Part shown: positions 42,124 to 49,904 of the stretch, one piece after another
Layout of the letters: each line of letters starts with the position of its first letter
Position numbering within the stretch: the stretch's first letter is position 1
Origin: Planctomycetota bacterium
GTDB lineage: Bacteria; Planctomycetota; Phycisphaerae; Phycisphaerales; UBA1924
Length of the DNA: 64,000 nucleotides
Direction of reading: 5' to 3'
Assembly: GCA_018968885.1 (NCBI GenBank)
Contig: JAGWZK010000018.1
Span: forward strand, 18,388-82,387
Made by a program: the position numbers and the translations under genes
The notes under the pieces: generated by a model
The model's input: only the letters and a program-made list of their open reading frames with translations
Databases searched by the model: none
What the model was told of the DNA's origin: nothing

Positions 42124-42903
42124 ATTCTCATCACACGCAAGGCAAGAACGGTGACTGTGCTCGTGCTTGCCGCGATCGTTGCATCCGTCATCTTTGCATG
42201 GCAGTTCTTCGATCGCCCGCCGCAACTCCCTACAGCAACCGCTGTCCGCATTGATTGGCCATGGAAAGGTACACCGCAAGATACGTCTGGTGTCATGATC
42301 GTAGTTCGTGAGCATCCAAAGTCGCGTGACCTTCTTATCACATCAGTCAATCGCTACGCTTCGCCAGGAAAACTTGCCTCCATCTATGATCCGAGCAGTC
42401 TCAAGACAATCTCTCCGATATTTTGTTTGTCAAGGGCAGACAACATCATAAGCCAAGTGGACGAATCAGTCTGGAACGCATGCAAGAACTCGGTACACAG
42501 CGCGGAATGGGATGTTTCATACAAAAAAATAGAGCGACGCACCAGCCGCGATGTCGCTGACAATAGTCTTTCGCCACTCTCAACAAAGCCAGCGGGCGAA
42601 CGCTGGTATTCGACTGCAACTTCACCCAAGGATATTGTCTTAGGACTTGTTTCCGCCTCAGGCAAGGTACGTAAGTCAGGACGTAGCGTTATTGCTTCAG
42701 AGAGATCTCAAACTTGGTTTGAAGGACCATACTTTGCCGAGTTATTGAGAATCAGCGATAAGTCACGACTTTGCTCATATGAGCTCGTTGGTGCGCCTCC
42801 GTACTCAAACCCCACTGGCACCGTCTGGACAGGCGAAGGCGGCTGGTACATTGTCTATTCATCACCGGATCTGTTCTGGGCTATTCCCAATCCGGCCAAA
42901 TAG
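42124..42903 (+). CDS. Hypothetical membrane-anchored protein, AT-richer than neighbours
   Basis: About 250-259 residues. A GTG at 42151 gives MTVLVLAAIVASVIFAWQFF, a signal anchor without the usual Arg residues. An ATT at 42124, 5 bases after a GAAGGAGC ribosome site, would add ILITRKARTV and supply the positive charge, so the real start may be ATT. The exported part (VVREHPKSRDLLITSVNRY; SYKKIERRTSRDVADNS; GTVWTGEGGWYIVYSSPDLFW) has no motif I know. Codons are richer in A and T than in flanking genes, suggesting recent acquisition or low expression. Confidence 0.65.
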   Translation: MLITRKARTVTVLVLAAIVASVIFAWQFFDRPPQLPTATAVRIDWPWKGTPQDTSGVMIVVREHPKSRDLLITSVNRYASPGKLASIYDPSSLKTISPIFCLSRADNIISQVDESVWNACKNSVHSAEWDVSYKKIERRTSRDVADNSLSPLSTKPAGERWYSTATSPKDIVLGLVSASGKVRKSGRSVIASERSQTWFEGPYFAELLRISDKSRLCSYELVGAPPYSNPTGTVWTGEGGWYIVYSSPDLFWAIPNPAK

Positions 42904-42917
42904 TCTGCGAACGACGC

Positions 42918-43802
42918 TTACGTCATGCTCGGTTCATCATCCACCACCGCGTCTTTGGCCTTCAAGATGCCGTAGATCAGGTTCAACTTGTCCGCGACGA
43001 TCTTCATGCTCGCGGGGCGTTTGGCGGGGTCGATCTCGACGCACTCCATGATCAGGTACGACAGCCGCGGATGAATGCGGGGGTTGATCTCGCTGGGCGG
43101 CGTGGGCCGCTCCATCAATGAATCATCGACGTGGCCGACGAGTGAATCACCCTTGGCCAGCGCGGTGGGAATGTGCTTGCGTGTCAGCACCCAGTACATC
43201 GTGGCGCCCAGGTTGTAGATATCCGTCGCCGGCGTAATCGGGCGTCGGTGCACCTGCTCAGGCGCGATGTAATCTGGCGTGCCCTGAATGCGGGGCTTGA
43301 CAGTTCCGATCTTGCACGATTGACCAAGGTCGATCAACTTGGCGGTGCCCTGACCATCAGAGAGCACGACGATGTTGTTGGGCTTCATATCCGCATGCAC
43401 ATAGCCATGATCGTGCATGGCGTGCATGGCCTCGGCCACCTGCTGGAAAATGTGCACGGCCTGCTCAAACGTCGCCGGAGGCGAGCGATCCAAGGCCACA
43501 CCATCCACAAACTCCATCACCAAGAACAACTCAGACACGCTGAGCAGACCCGACTTCTTCTTGATCACGCGCTCGATCTTGCGAATCGCCGGGTGGTCGA
43601 TCTCATTGGCGACCTTGTACTCAATCTCGGCCTGCTCCAGAAAGCGATCGTCCTTGTCCGTGTGCTTCTCCACATGTTTCAAAGACCAGATCTGCTTGGT
43701 CTTGGGATCCTGCACCAGATAAATCACAGAGGCAGCACCGCGGCCCAGCTCGGCCATGACGCGATATCCCTCGATGATGTCACCTTTCTTGATATCGGAC
43801 AC
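42918..43802 (-). CDS. Serine/threonine protein kinase (RD-minus type)
   Basis: About 294 residues if started at GTG 43802; alternatives are GTG 43814, GTG 43844 and TTG 43853. Kinase subdomains in order: YRVMAELGRGAASVIYLVQD (Gly loop), SLKHVEK (Lys), FLVMEFVDG (hinge), YVHADMKPNNIVV (catalytic loop), KLIDLGQSCKIG (metal-binding loop), GTPDYIAPEQ (APE), DIYNLGATMYWVLTRKHIP and DPAKRPAS. HRD is HAD and DFG is DLG; catalytic Asp, Lys and Asn remain, so it should be active without needing activation-loop phosphorylation. No membrane helix or sensor domain, unlike many bacterial relatives. Confidence 0.92.
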   Translation of the reverse strand: MSDIKKGDIIEGYRVMAELGRGAASVIYLVQDPKTKQIWSLKHVEKHTDKDDRFLEQAEIEYKVANEIDHPAIRKIERVIKKKSGLLSVSELFLVMEFVDGVALDRSPPATFEQAVHIFQQVAEAMHAMHDHGYVHADMKPNNIVVLSDGQGTAKLIDLGQSCKIGTVKPRIQGTPDYIAPEQVHRRPITPATDIYNLGATMYWVLTRKHIPTALAKGDSLVGHVDDSLMERPTPPSEINPRIHPRLSYLIMECVEIDPAKRPASMKIVADKLNLIYGILKAKDAVVDDEPSMT

Positions 43803-43853
43803 GAGAACCGCCACCTCTCCATCCTTCCCGGCTGAGTAACCCACCCGACACAA

Positions 43854-44254
43854 GGTGGGAAACCCTGTGACAGACGACGCGAGTTGTCATCGTCAGATGG
43901 CCCGGAGCACTCAACCCCGTTTTGGCCCTCAAATGGGCAAATCGGGAATCTGCTCCGGGGTTTCCGACGTTCGGAAGATTGACGTGCCCATGCACTTGCA
44001 CTTGCCAATGCATCCGAGGTGCCGATCGCGCGCCCGAGTGGGCCGTTTGCGACCTGCCGCGGCAGGGCGGCACGATCAGAACGACCCGCCACGCCCAGTT
44101 CAGCCACCGACCCATCCGCACCCGGCCCCCCACCGGTTCCGGTGACCGATCGATCGACAGCGGCATACAGAATATCCGCGATTTCCGGATCGTGCAGAAA
44201 TCTGCCCAGATTGTCGCGGATCTTTGCAAACCCTCTTCCTACCCCAAGCCAAAC
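43854..44254. other. Gene-free stretch between kinase and amidase genes
   Basis: No convincing reading frame on either strand. It should carry the promoter of the minus-strand kinase. Nothing else is recognised; the only structure is the terminator at its right edge. Confidence 0.5.
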
Positions 44255-44289
44255 GCAAAAAGCATCGTGGCCGGACTGTTCCGGCCACG
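44255..44289 (-). terminator. Terminator of the amidase gene
   Basis: The 10-bp stem CGTGGCCGGA/TCCGGCCACG with a 4-base loop; on the minus strand it is followed by ATGCTTTTTG. Confidence 0.88.
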
Positions 44290-44320
44290 AAGATCATTGA
44301 AATTCAGAGTTTGTTGTCAG

Positions 44321-45016
44321 TTAGCGATTGCGGGGCTGGCCAGCACCAGCAACCGCTCCAAAATCCTTGAGCTGGGCGCGGAACTGAGCCGCCGGGAAGT
44401 TGGACCCGGGGTTCTTGGTGGTGGGGTCCAGATCCGAAGGGAGGTAGATCTTCTGGCGGTCGATGCCGAATTCCTTAGCCAGGGTGTTGGTCAGACGGAC
44501 CAATTGATCCAACTGATCGCTGGAGAAGGGCTTGCGGTTGCCATCACCTACCAGACAGATGGCAATAGCGTTCTGATTCAGCCAGGGGCCGAACTTGCCA
44601 CTGCTGTGGCGGCCAGCCGTCTGGTCCATCCATGATGAGCCGACGTGGAGCTCACCATCGCCCATGCCGTTGCCGTTGCCAATCACGAACTGAAAAGCCG
44701 TCTGACGACCACCGGTCGCGCTGGAAAGTGATTCCGAAGTGGCGAAGGGCGAAGCCGAGTGGTGAATGACAATTGCCTGCCAACGACCTTTCTGAATCGG
44801 GGCATTGGTGCGGAAAATCGCATCGATCTTGGGGGCTTCAACTGCCGCAGCCATCAGGGCAGGAAGCGTCACCGACTCAGGAGCCGTGGGGCGCGAAGAG
44901 CGATCCAGCGCGGCAAGGCCGGCACCGACCACCAACATAGCACCGACCAGCGACGCACTCACCACGTGAGAGCGCTTGCGTGAGCGTGCCGTCTTTCGCA
45001 TCGTCTTCTTAGCCAT
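44321..45016 (-). CDS. N-acetylmuramoyl-L-alanine amidase (type 2/PGRP fold)
   Basis: 231 residues. A very basic N-terminus (AKKTMRKTARSRKRS) precedes an uncleaved anchor or signal helix (VSASLVGAMLVVGAGLAAL). The amidase domain starts WQAIVIHHSASPFATSESL (first zinc His pair) and continues AFQFVIGNGNGMGDGELHVGSSW, PWLNQNAIAICLVGDGN and PFSSDQLDQLVRLTNTLAKEFGI. It would cut the bond between MurNAc and the stem peptide of peptidoglycan, or bind it. The last zinc ligand region (PSDLDPTTKNPGSNFP) is degenerate compared with H-x-x-x-x-x-K-x-x-x-P-G-x-x-F, lacking His at the expected place. Confidence 0.85.
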   Translation of the reverse strand: MAKKTMRKTARSRKRSHVVSASLVGAMLVVGAGLAALDRSSRPTAPESVTLPALMAAAVEAPKIDAIFRTNAPIQKGRWQAIVIHHSASPFATSESLSSATGGRQTAFQFVIGNGNGMGDGELHVGSSWMDQTAGRHSSGKFGPWLNQNAIAICLVGDGNRKPFSSDQLDQLVRLTNTLAKEFGIDRQKIYLPSDLDPTTKNPGSNFPAAQFRAQLKDFGAVAGAGQPRNR

Positions 45017-45206
45017 GGTCAGTCACCCATCCTGGGAGAACCAAGCGTATCCGCGAGGCAGTCCGATCTTACTCGCGCCCAATGCTATCGACAGTTTCTC
45101 CAGAATTCATGTATCGGACTTGCACACCCTAACAGAAAATCTGCATTTCACCGCGAATAAATCGGTTCGGACGTTCTTCATCGCGCAAGTGGTGCGCTTC
45201 ACCTCA

Positions 45207-45452
45207 TCACTCGGTGTGCACGAGGCGCTTGCGCAGATTGGGGACCTTGCGGCCAAATTCATCTTCGATCAGCGTCTGAGCGCGGCTGTCGCGGGCCTGA
45301 TCAAAACGATCAAACTGGCTGCGATCCTCGTTGGGACCAAAGACCGGCGGGCGGCAGCCGGTGAGAATCGCCGCGCTAGCGCACACCAGCACACAGGTGG
45401 CCAGTTGCCGCGAGCGAATCGAATCGAGACTGAATCGCCGACGAATGATCAT
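45207..45452 (-). CDS. Small lipoprotein
   Basis: 81 residues from the ATG at 45452. Basic start (MIIRRRFSLDSIRSRQ), hydrophobic core (LATCVLVCASAAILTGC) with lipobox LTGC, then a short charged part (PPVFGPNEDRSQFDRFDQARDSRAQTLIEDEFGRKVPNLRKRLVHTE). The DEFGRKVPNLRKRL end looks like a conserved planctomycete motif; the function is unknown. Its ATG overlaps the TGA of the upstream trmL gene, so the two are translationally coupled. Confidence 0.75.
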   Translation of the reverse strand: MIIRRRFSLDSIRSRQLATCVLVCASAAILTGCRPPVFGPNEDRSQFDRFDQARDSRAQTLIEDEFGRKVPNLRKRLVHTE

Positions 45453-45979
45453 GGGCGGAGTGTACCTTGGGTTCGCGCGATCGTGCACCCCGGGCCGATG
45501 GTCAAATCACCCCTTTGTTGCAACTGTCGGATGCCCTCGTAAATGACCGCGCAAACTGCGGTCGCCAGATTCAACGACCTCTCACCCGCCACCATCGGCA
45601 TCCGCACCAGTCGATCGGGATATTGATCGAGGATGTCGGCATCCAGGCCTGCCGTCTCCTTGCCAAAGAGCAGTACATCGCCGGGAGCAAACGCCGCATC
45701 GAAATAGCACCGCTCGGTCCGCGTGGTGAATACCCACGGGCGGCGTCCAAGCCCATTCAAGCACTGATTCAGCGAGTCATGCTCCTGCACACCCAGCCGT
45801 GGCCAGTAATCTAGCCCGGCGCGGCGGCATTCCTTGTCACTGGTATCAAAGCCCAAGGGCCGCACCAGGTGCAGCGAACACGCAGTCGCAATGCACGTCC
45901 GCCCGATGTTCCCGGTGTTGTTGGGAATCTCGGGCTGGTGCAGCACCACATGAAACAGAGGTGATCCGGAAGCAGTCAC
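45449..45979 (-). CDS. trmL: tRNA (cytidine(34)-2'-O)-methyltransferase TrmL-like
   Basis: 176 residues from the GTG at 45979 (other starts are possible). SPOUT-fold motifs: HVVLHQPEIPNNTGNIGRTCIATACSLHLVRPLGF (motif 1 with N-T-G-N), LLFGKETAGLDADIL (motif 2) and RSLNLATAVCAVIYEG (motif 3, AdoMet knot). The middle LDYW...H is typical of TrmL. It methylates the ribose of the wobble base in tRNA-Leu using AdoMet. It lies close to the upstream thioredoxin-fold gene (5 bases) and overlaps the lipoprotein gene: a three-gene unit. Confidence 0.93.
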   Translation of the reverse strand: MTASGSPLFHVVLHQPEIPNNTGNIGRTCIATACSLHLVRPLGFDTSDKECRRAGLDYWPRLGVQEHDSLNQCLNGLGRRPWVFTTRTERCYFDAAFAPGDVLLFGKETAGLDADILDQYPDRLVRMPMVAGERSLNLATAVCAVIYEGIRQLQQRGDLTIGPGCTIARTQGTLRP

Positions 45980-45983
45980 AGAA

Positions 45984-47363
45984 TCACTTGGGCTGGTCGG
46001 GCGACGCGGACGCGCCGGGCGTCGCCGGAGTAGACGACGGGGAGGGAGCAACCGCCGGAGCAGCTGCACCAGCGCCATTGGCTTTGATATACGCATCCTC
46101 AGCAGCGCGGCGACGCTTCACGCCGGGATCGACACGCAGCACTTCTTCCACTGTGCCGAGAAACTGCGGCCAGCGCGAAGAGCCCTGGAAGCGCACGCGC
46201 CCCTCGCTGGAAACGACAGCGACATAAGGCATCCAGCCGAGCTGAAAGCTCAGATCGTTGGAGCGAATCGCGGCGAGAATGGTGCCGGTGGGATCAAGCA
46301 CGATCGAGTGACCGATTGTCCGCCCCTTGGCCATGTTCTCCATGCGCTTCTTGACGCGCTCCTGTCCCTGCTCATCCGCCCATTCCTTCTGGATGATCTC
46401 GTCGTTGACACCTTCGAGCTTCAAAGGCGTCCACGCGCCAATGAACGCCACATCGCGTCCATACTTGCGCTGCAACTTATCCATCTCGGCCATGCCGGGG
46501 TCCCAGGATTGCGGGATCAAGTGGTTCCAGAAGTACACCACCACACAACGCCCCTGCGTCTGTGGACGCGAGGGGTAGTACCCCTCCTCGGGGAAATTCA
46601 TCATCTTGACTTCGTCGTCCTTGTTGTTGGCACCCTGCTCTGCCAGCGAATACTTGCGGAATCCCGCCTTGGTATACGCATCCTCATCTGGCTGGGTGTA
46701 GGGCTGCTCGGGAATGCTGGTCATATCCAGCGCGGTATTGATCTGCGAAGACCGCGCGGCTTCGGCGGCCTTGCGATCCGCTTCGGCCTTCAACTTGTCA
46801 TTGACGCCCTTGGCATCACCCTCGGCTTCTTTCACCACCGTGCTCACGGCTTCTTCCACACTCTCGGTGGTGATGCGGGCAAAACGCATCTGCCCGGCGC
46901 GATCGATCACATAAAAATCCGGATCGCTGTCAGAGAGAATGCTCTTGCGGAATTCACCCTTGGCATCGTGCGCGACAAAGAGCTTGCCACCTTCGCCGAT
47001 CGTCGGCTTGGCCGCCTCGGCAAAGCCCGTGGCATTGTGCACCGCGACCACAACCAGGCCATCCTTAGCGTACTTCTCACCCATTCTTGTCGCGAGCTTC
47101 AGCCCCTTCACCGACACATCGCGCCAATCCGCCCACATCACCACAAGCACGGGCTTGCCGGCCAAATCGCTGACTGCGGGAGCGGCACCCGACCAAGTCA
47201 ATCCCTTCCACCCATCCGCCGGGAACTGCTTGAGTTCCATTTTGTTCAACTGCTGGCGACGATCACCCTCACCCTTTCGGATGACATCCGCGTTCACGGT
47301 CGCCGCGGCGACAGCAAGCACGGTCAGAAGCAAAGCAGAACGGCAAAGAGCGGAGTGTGCCAT
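45984..47363 (-). CDS. Secreted protein with two thioredoxin-like domains
   Basis: 459 residues from the ATG at 47363. Signal peptide MAHSALCRSALLLTVLAVAAATVNA. First thioredoxin-like domain: LAGKPVLVVMWADWRDVSVKGLKLATRMGEKYAKDGLVVVAVHN...DPDFYVIDRAGQMRFARI. A charged helical linker follows (GDAKGVNDKLKAEADRKAAEAARSSQ). Second domain: GRCVVVYFWNHLIPQSWDPGMAEMDKLQRKYGRDVAFIGAWTPL...GHSIVLDPTGTILAAI...LGWMPYVAVVSSEGRVRFQGSS. Neither has a CxxC pair, so it cannot do disulphide exchange in the normal way and is more likely a binding or scaffold protein. Ala/Pro tail. Confidence 0.85.
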   Translation of the reverse strand: MAHSALCRSALLLTVLAVAAATVNADVIRKGEGDRRQQLNKMELKQFPADGWKGLTWSGAAPAVSDLAGKPVLVVMWADWRDVSVKGLKLATRMGEKYAKDGLVVVAVHNATGFAEAAKPTIGEGGKLFVAHDAKGEFRKSILSDSDPDFYVIDRAGQMRFARITTESVEEAVSTVVKEAEGDAKGVNDKLKAEADRKAAEAARSSQINTALDMTSIPEQPYTQPDEDAYTKAGFRKYSLAEQGANNKDDEVKMMNFPEEGYYPSRPQTQGRCVVVYFWNHLIPQSWDPGMAEMDKLQRKYGRDVAFIGAWTPLKLEGVNDEIIQKEWADEQGQERVKKRMENMAKGRTIGHSIVLDPTGTILAAIRSNDLSFQLGWMPYVAVVSSEGRVRFQGSSRWPQFLGTVEEVLRVDPGVKRRRAAEDAYIKANGAGAAAPAVAPSPSSTPATPGASASPDQPK

Positions 47364-47509
47364 AAAGATGTATCCCTGCGATGATTTCTCGAACCAATCC
47401 CCAACAGACGTTTCTCGAGATCCGCGGCAGAGAAGCCGCCGCGTCGAGTGGGTCAACAGAATAACAGTAGTCTGACACTCGATTCAGACCCGGGTTCCCA
47501 AGGGGCGTT

Positions 47510-48355
47510 TCACGCCGGTGACACACCCTGCCGCGACACACCCAGGTGATACATGGCGATCGCCGCCGCCACGCCCACATTCAGCGAATCCGCATGAGCC
47601 GCGATGTCGATCCGAACCCTTTGATCCACCTTTGCCAGGGTCGAGCTTGCTAGCCCCGGCCCCTCAGCGCCTAGGAGCAAGGCCACCTTCTGGTCACGAG
47701 CCAGCGCCGCCGCCGCGGCCCGAAGCTCGACCGACCCCTCACCAGGGGTAAGTCCGAGAACTCGGAAACCAGACGCTTTCAGTCCCTGAAGCCCTCCCGG
47801 CCAGGGGTCAAGGGTGGCAAAGGGGATGCGCAGGGCGTGACCCATTGAGACCCGCACGCTCTTGCGATAGAGGGGGTGGCAGCAGCCGGGGCTCAGAAGC
47901 ACTCCAGTGTCACTGCCCCACAGGGCACTGGTGGAGCGAAAAATGCTCCCCATGTTGTCGTGATTGGAGAGGTCTTCTAGCACGACCAACCGAGAGCAGC
48001 GTTGGATCAGGTCTGTTGCCGTCGGTGGGTTCACGATCTCGCCGCAGGCCAGGATGCCCCGGTGGAAGGCAAACCCGATGATTCTGTCTAGCACCGGCTC
48101 TGGCGCGACATAGATGGGCACGCCGACAGGAATCAGGGCCAGTGTCGGGCCCATGCGCTCCAGCCAGTTCTCAGCCAAAAAGACCGAGCGAATGGCGTAT
48201 CCGGAGTAAACCAGATGCTCGACGATCAAACGCCCTTCGCAAATGAAGCGATTGCCACGGTGAATACCCAGCCGGTCGGAGAGCCCGTGATAATCCGCCA
48301 GACGGGGATCGCCCGCATCATTCACCACAATCGTTTCAAGCCGGGTGTCACTCAC
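47510..48355 (-). CDS. TrmH/SpoU-family RNA 2'-O-methyltransferase
   Basis: 281 residues from the GTG at 48355 (VSDTRLETIVV). N-terminal substrate-binding part: RFICEGRLIVEHLVYSGYAIRSVFLAE. SPOUT domain: LVVLEDLSNHDNMGSIFRSTSALWG (motif 1), KVALLLGAEGPGLASSTLAKVDQRVRIDI (motif 2) and DSLNVGVAAAIAMYHL (motif 3). It would methylate a ribose 2'-OH in rRNA or tRNA. The exact target cannot be told from sequence. The upstream frame extension to 48457 overlaps the divergent uppP start and is not conserved-looking. Confidence 0.92.
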   Translation of the reverse strand: MSDTRLETIVVNDAGDPRLADYHGLSDRLGIHRGNRFICEGRLIVEHLVYSGYAIRSVFLAENWLERMGPTLALIPVGVPIYVAPEPVLDRIIGFAFHRGILACGEIVNPPTATDLIQRCSRLVVLEDLSNHDNMGSIFRSTSALWGSDTGVLLSPGCCHPLYRKSVRVSMGHALRIPFATLDPWPGGLQGLKASGFRVLGLTPGEGSVELRAAAAALARDQKVALLLGAEGPGLASSTLAKVDQRVRIDIAAHADSLNVGVAAAIAMYHLGVSRQGVSPA

Positions 48356-48438
48356 GCTCGATCCTACTCTGGCTGTTGATGTCGGCGGCTTACATGGATG
48401 AAGCCGCGCCGGATGATCTCTAACCCCAAGGCGCACGG

Positions 48439-49389
48439 ATGCCCACATTGATGTCACTCTTGACGCTCACGCTGGCGAATGTCGATCCGACGCCTTCTGC
48501 CGCGCACACACTCACATTCATGCAGGCGGTGATTCTGGGGTTGGTGGAGGGAATCACTGAATACCTCCCTGTCTCCTCCACCGGGCACCTCATTCTCGCC
48601 GCCGGGCTGATGGGCCTGGATGAACCAAAGACCAAGGCATCGATCGACGACTTCAACATCATCATTCAGGGGGGCGCGATCCTCGCCGTCGTCGGGCTGT
48701 ATTGGAAACGCGTGCTGCAGATGATCAAAGGTGTGCTGGGTCAGGACAACGAAGGGTTCAATCTTGCCCTGTGCCTGATCATCGCCTTCATCCCCGCGGC
48801 GGTGCTGGGCCTGATCCTTGAAAAGATCATCGAGCGCATGCTCTTTCACCCCGGACCCGTGCTTGCCGCGCTGATCATGGGTGGTGTCTTCATGATGTTC
48901 ATCGATCAATGGCACAAGGGTCGCTTCTCACTCCGCCCGTTTCACAGCACGCAGGGCGAAGTGACGGGGATCACCTTTGACCGCGCTCTGCTGGTCGGTC
49001 TGCTCCAGTGCATTGCCATGTGGCCGGGGACCAGCCGCTCGATGATGACCATCACCGGCGGCTACATCGCCGGGCTCAAACCCAAAGCCGCGGCGGAATT
49101 CAGTTTCCTGCTTGGCGTCGTCACGCTGACTGCCGCCACTGGGTGGAAATTCGTCAAGAACCTGCGCGAAGCGGCCCAGACCAACACACCCAACTTCATC
49201 GAGGTGCTGGGTGTGATGCCCGTGATCGTGGGAATCATCGTCGCGGCGATCTCTGCCGCGATCGCTGTGAAGTTTCTGGTGGCGTTCCTGACCCGCTACG
49301 GCCTGGCGTGGTTTGGTGTGTACCGGATCGTGCTGGCGGTCGTGCTGGGCATTCTGGTGCTGAAGGGGATTGTGAGTATTCAGAAGTGA
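48439..49389 (+). CDS. uppP: Undecaprenyl-diphosphatase
   Basis: 316 residues. Membrane enzyme that dephosphorylates undecaprenyl diphosphate so the lipid carrier can be reused for peptidoglycan and other wall polymers. Signature motifs: VEGITEYLPVSSTGHLILA (E and H of the catalytic site) and MWPGTSRSMMTITGGYIAG (PGTSRS). Eight or so membrane helices follow the usual pattern. It is longer at the N-terminus by about 25 residues (PTLMSLLTLTLANVDPTPSAAHT), so the start could be the ATG at 48520. Confidence 0.97.
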   Translation: MPTLMSLLTLTLANVDPTPSAAHTLTFMQAVILGLVEGITEYLPVSSTGHLILAAGLMGLDEPKTKASIDDFNIIIQGGAILAVVGLYWKRVLQMIKGVLGQDNEGFNLALCLIIAFIPAAVLGLILEKIIERMLFHPGPVLAALIMGGVFMMFIDQWHKGRFSLRPFHSTQGEVTGITFDRALLVGLLQCIAMWPGTSRSMMTITGGYIAGLKPKAAAEFSFLLGVVTLTAATGWKFVKNLREAAQTNTPNFIEVLGVMPVIVGIIVAAISAAIAVKFLVAFLTRYGLAWFGVYRIVLAVVLGILVLKGIVSIQK

Positions 49390-49398
49390 GGTCCGAAC

Positions 49399-49845
49399 AT
49401 GAGGCGCGTGGAGCCGCACCCGGTGTGGATTGGACATGCGGGGGAACTGCGCACGCCGCGATTGCATGCTGAGCATGGCATTGTGGCACTGGTTGATCTG
49501 GCGGTTGATGAGGCACCCTTTGTGCCGCCACGAGAGATGGTGATCCACCGCATCCCACTGCTGGATGGCGCGGGAAACGAAGCATGGATTCTCGAACATG
49601 CCTTGCGGACGGTGAGCGGATTGGTTCGTTCGGGCACACCGACGTTGGTGGCGTGCAGTGCGGGAATGAGCCGTAGCCCCAGCGTGGTCGCCGCGTCGAT
49701 CGCGCTGGCAACCGGTCAGGAGCCACAAGAAGTGCTAGCCCGCATCGCGGCGGATGAATCGACGGATGTATCGGGGTTGTTATGGGAGAAGATTTGCGCT
49801 GTGGTGATGGCGATGCGGAGCTTCAGGCCTGCCCACGGCCAATAG
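49399..49845 (+). CDS. Dual-specificity phosphatase-like protein
   Basis: 148 residues. The phosphate loop is VACSAGMSRSPSVVAASIAL, fitting C-x5-R-S; upstream IHRIPLLDGAGNEAWILEHAL has the general-acid Asp in the usual position. The fold is that of small dual-specificity or tyrosine phosphatases. The start is 10 bases after uppP, so one transcript is likely. It could act on phosphotyrosine, phosphoserine or a phospholipid; sequence does not decide. A kinase gene lies 5.6 kb upstream on the other strand. Confidence 0.88.
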   Translation: MRRVEPHPVWIGHAGELRTPRLHAEHGIVALVDLAVDEAPFVPPREMVIHRIPLLDGAGNEAWILEHALRTVSGLVRSGTPTLVACSAGMSRSPSVVAASIALATGQEPQEVLARIAADESTDVSGLLWEKICAVVMAMRSFRPAHGQ

Positions 49846-49904
49846 GGCTGTCCAAAGGCCCTCCGGGCCATAGAGGCGAAGCTCGCTGCCACCCCTTCTT
49901 TGAA

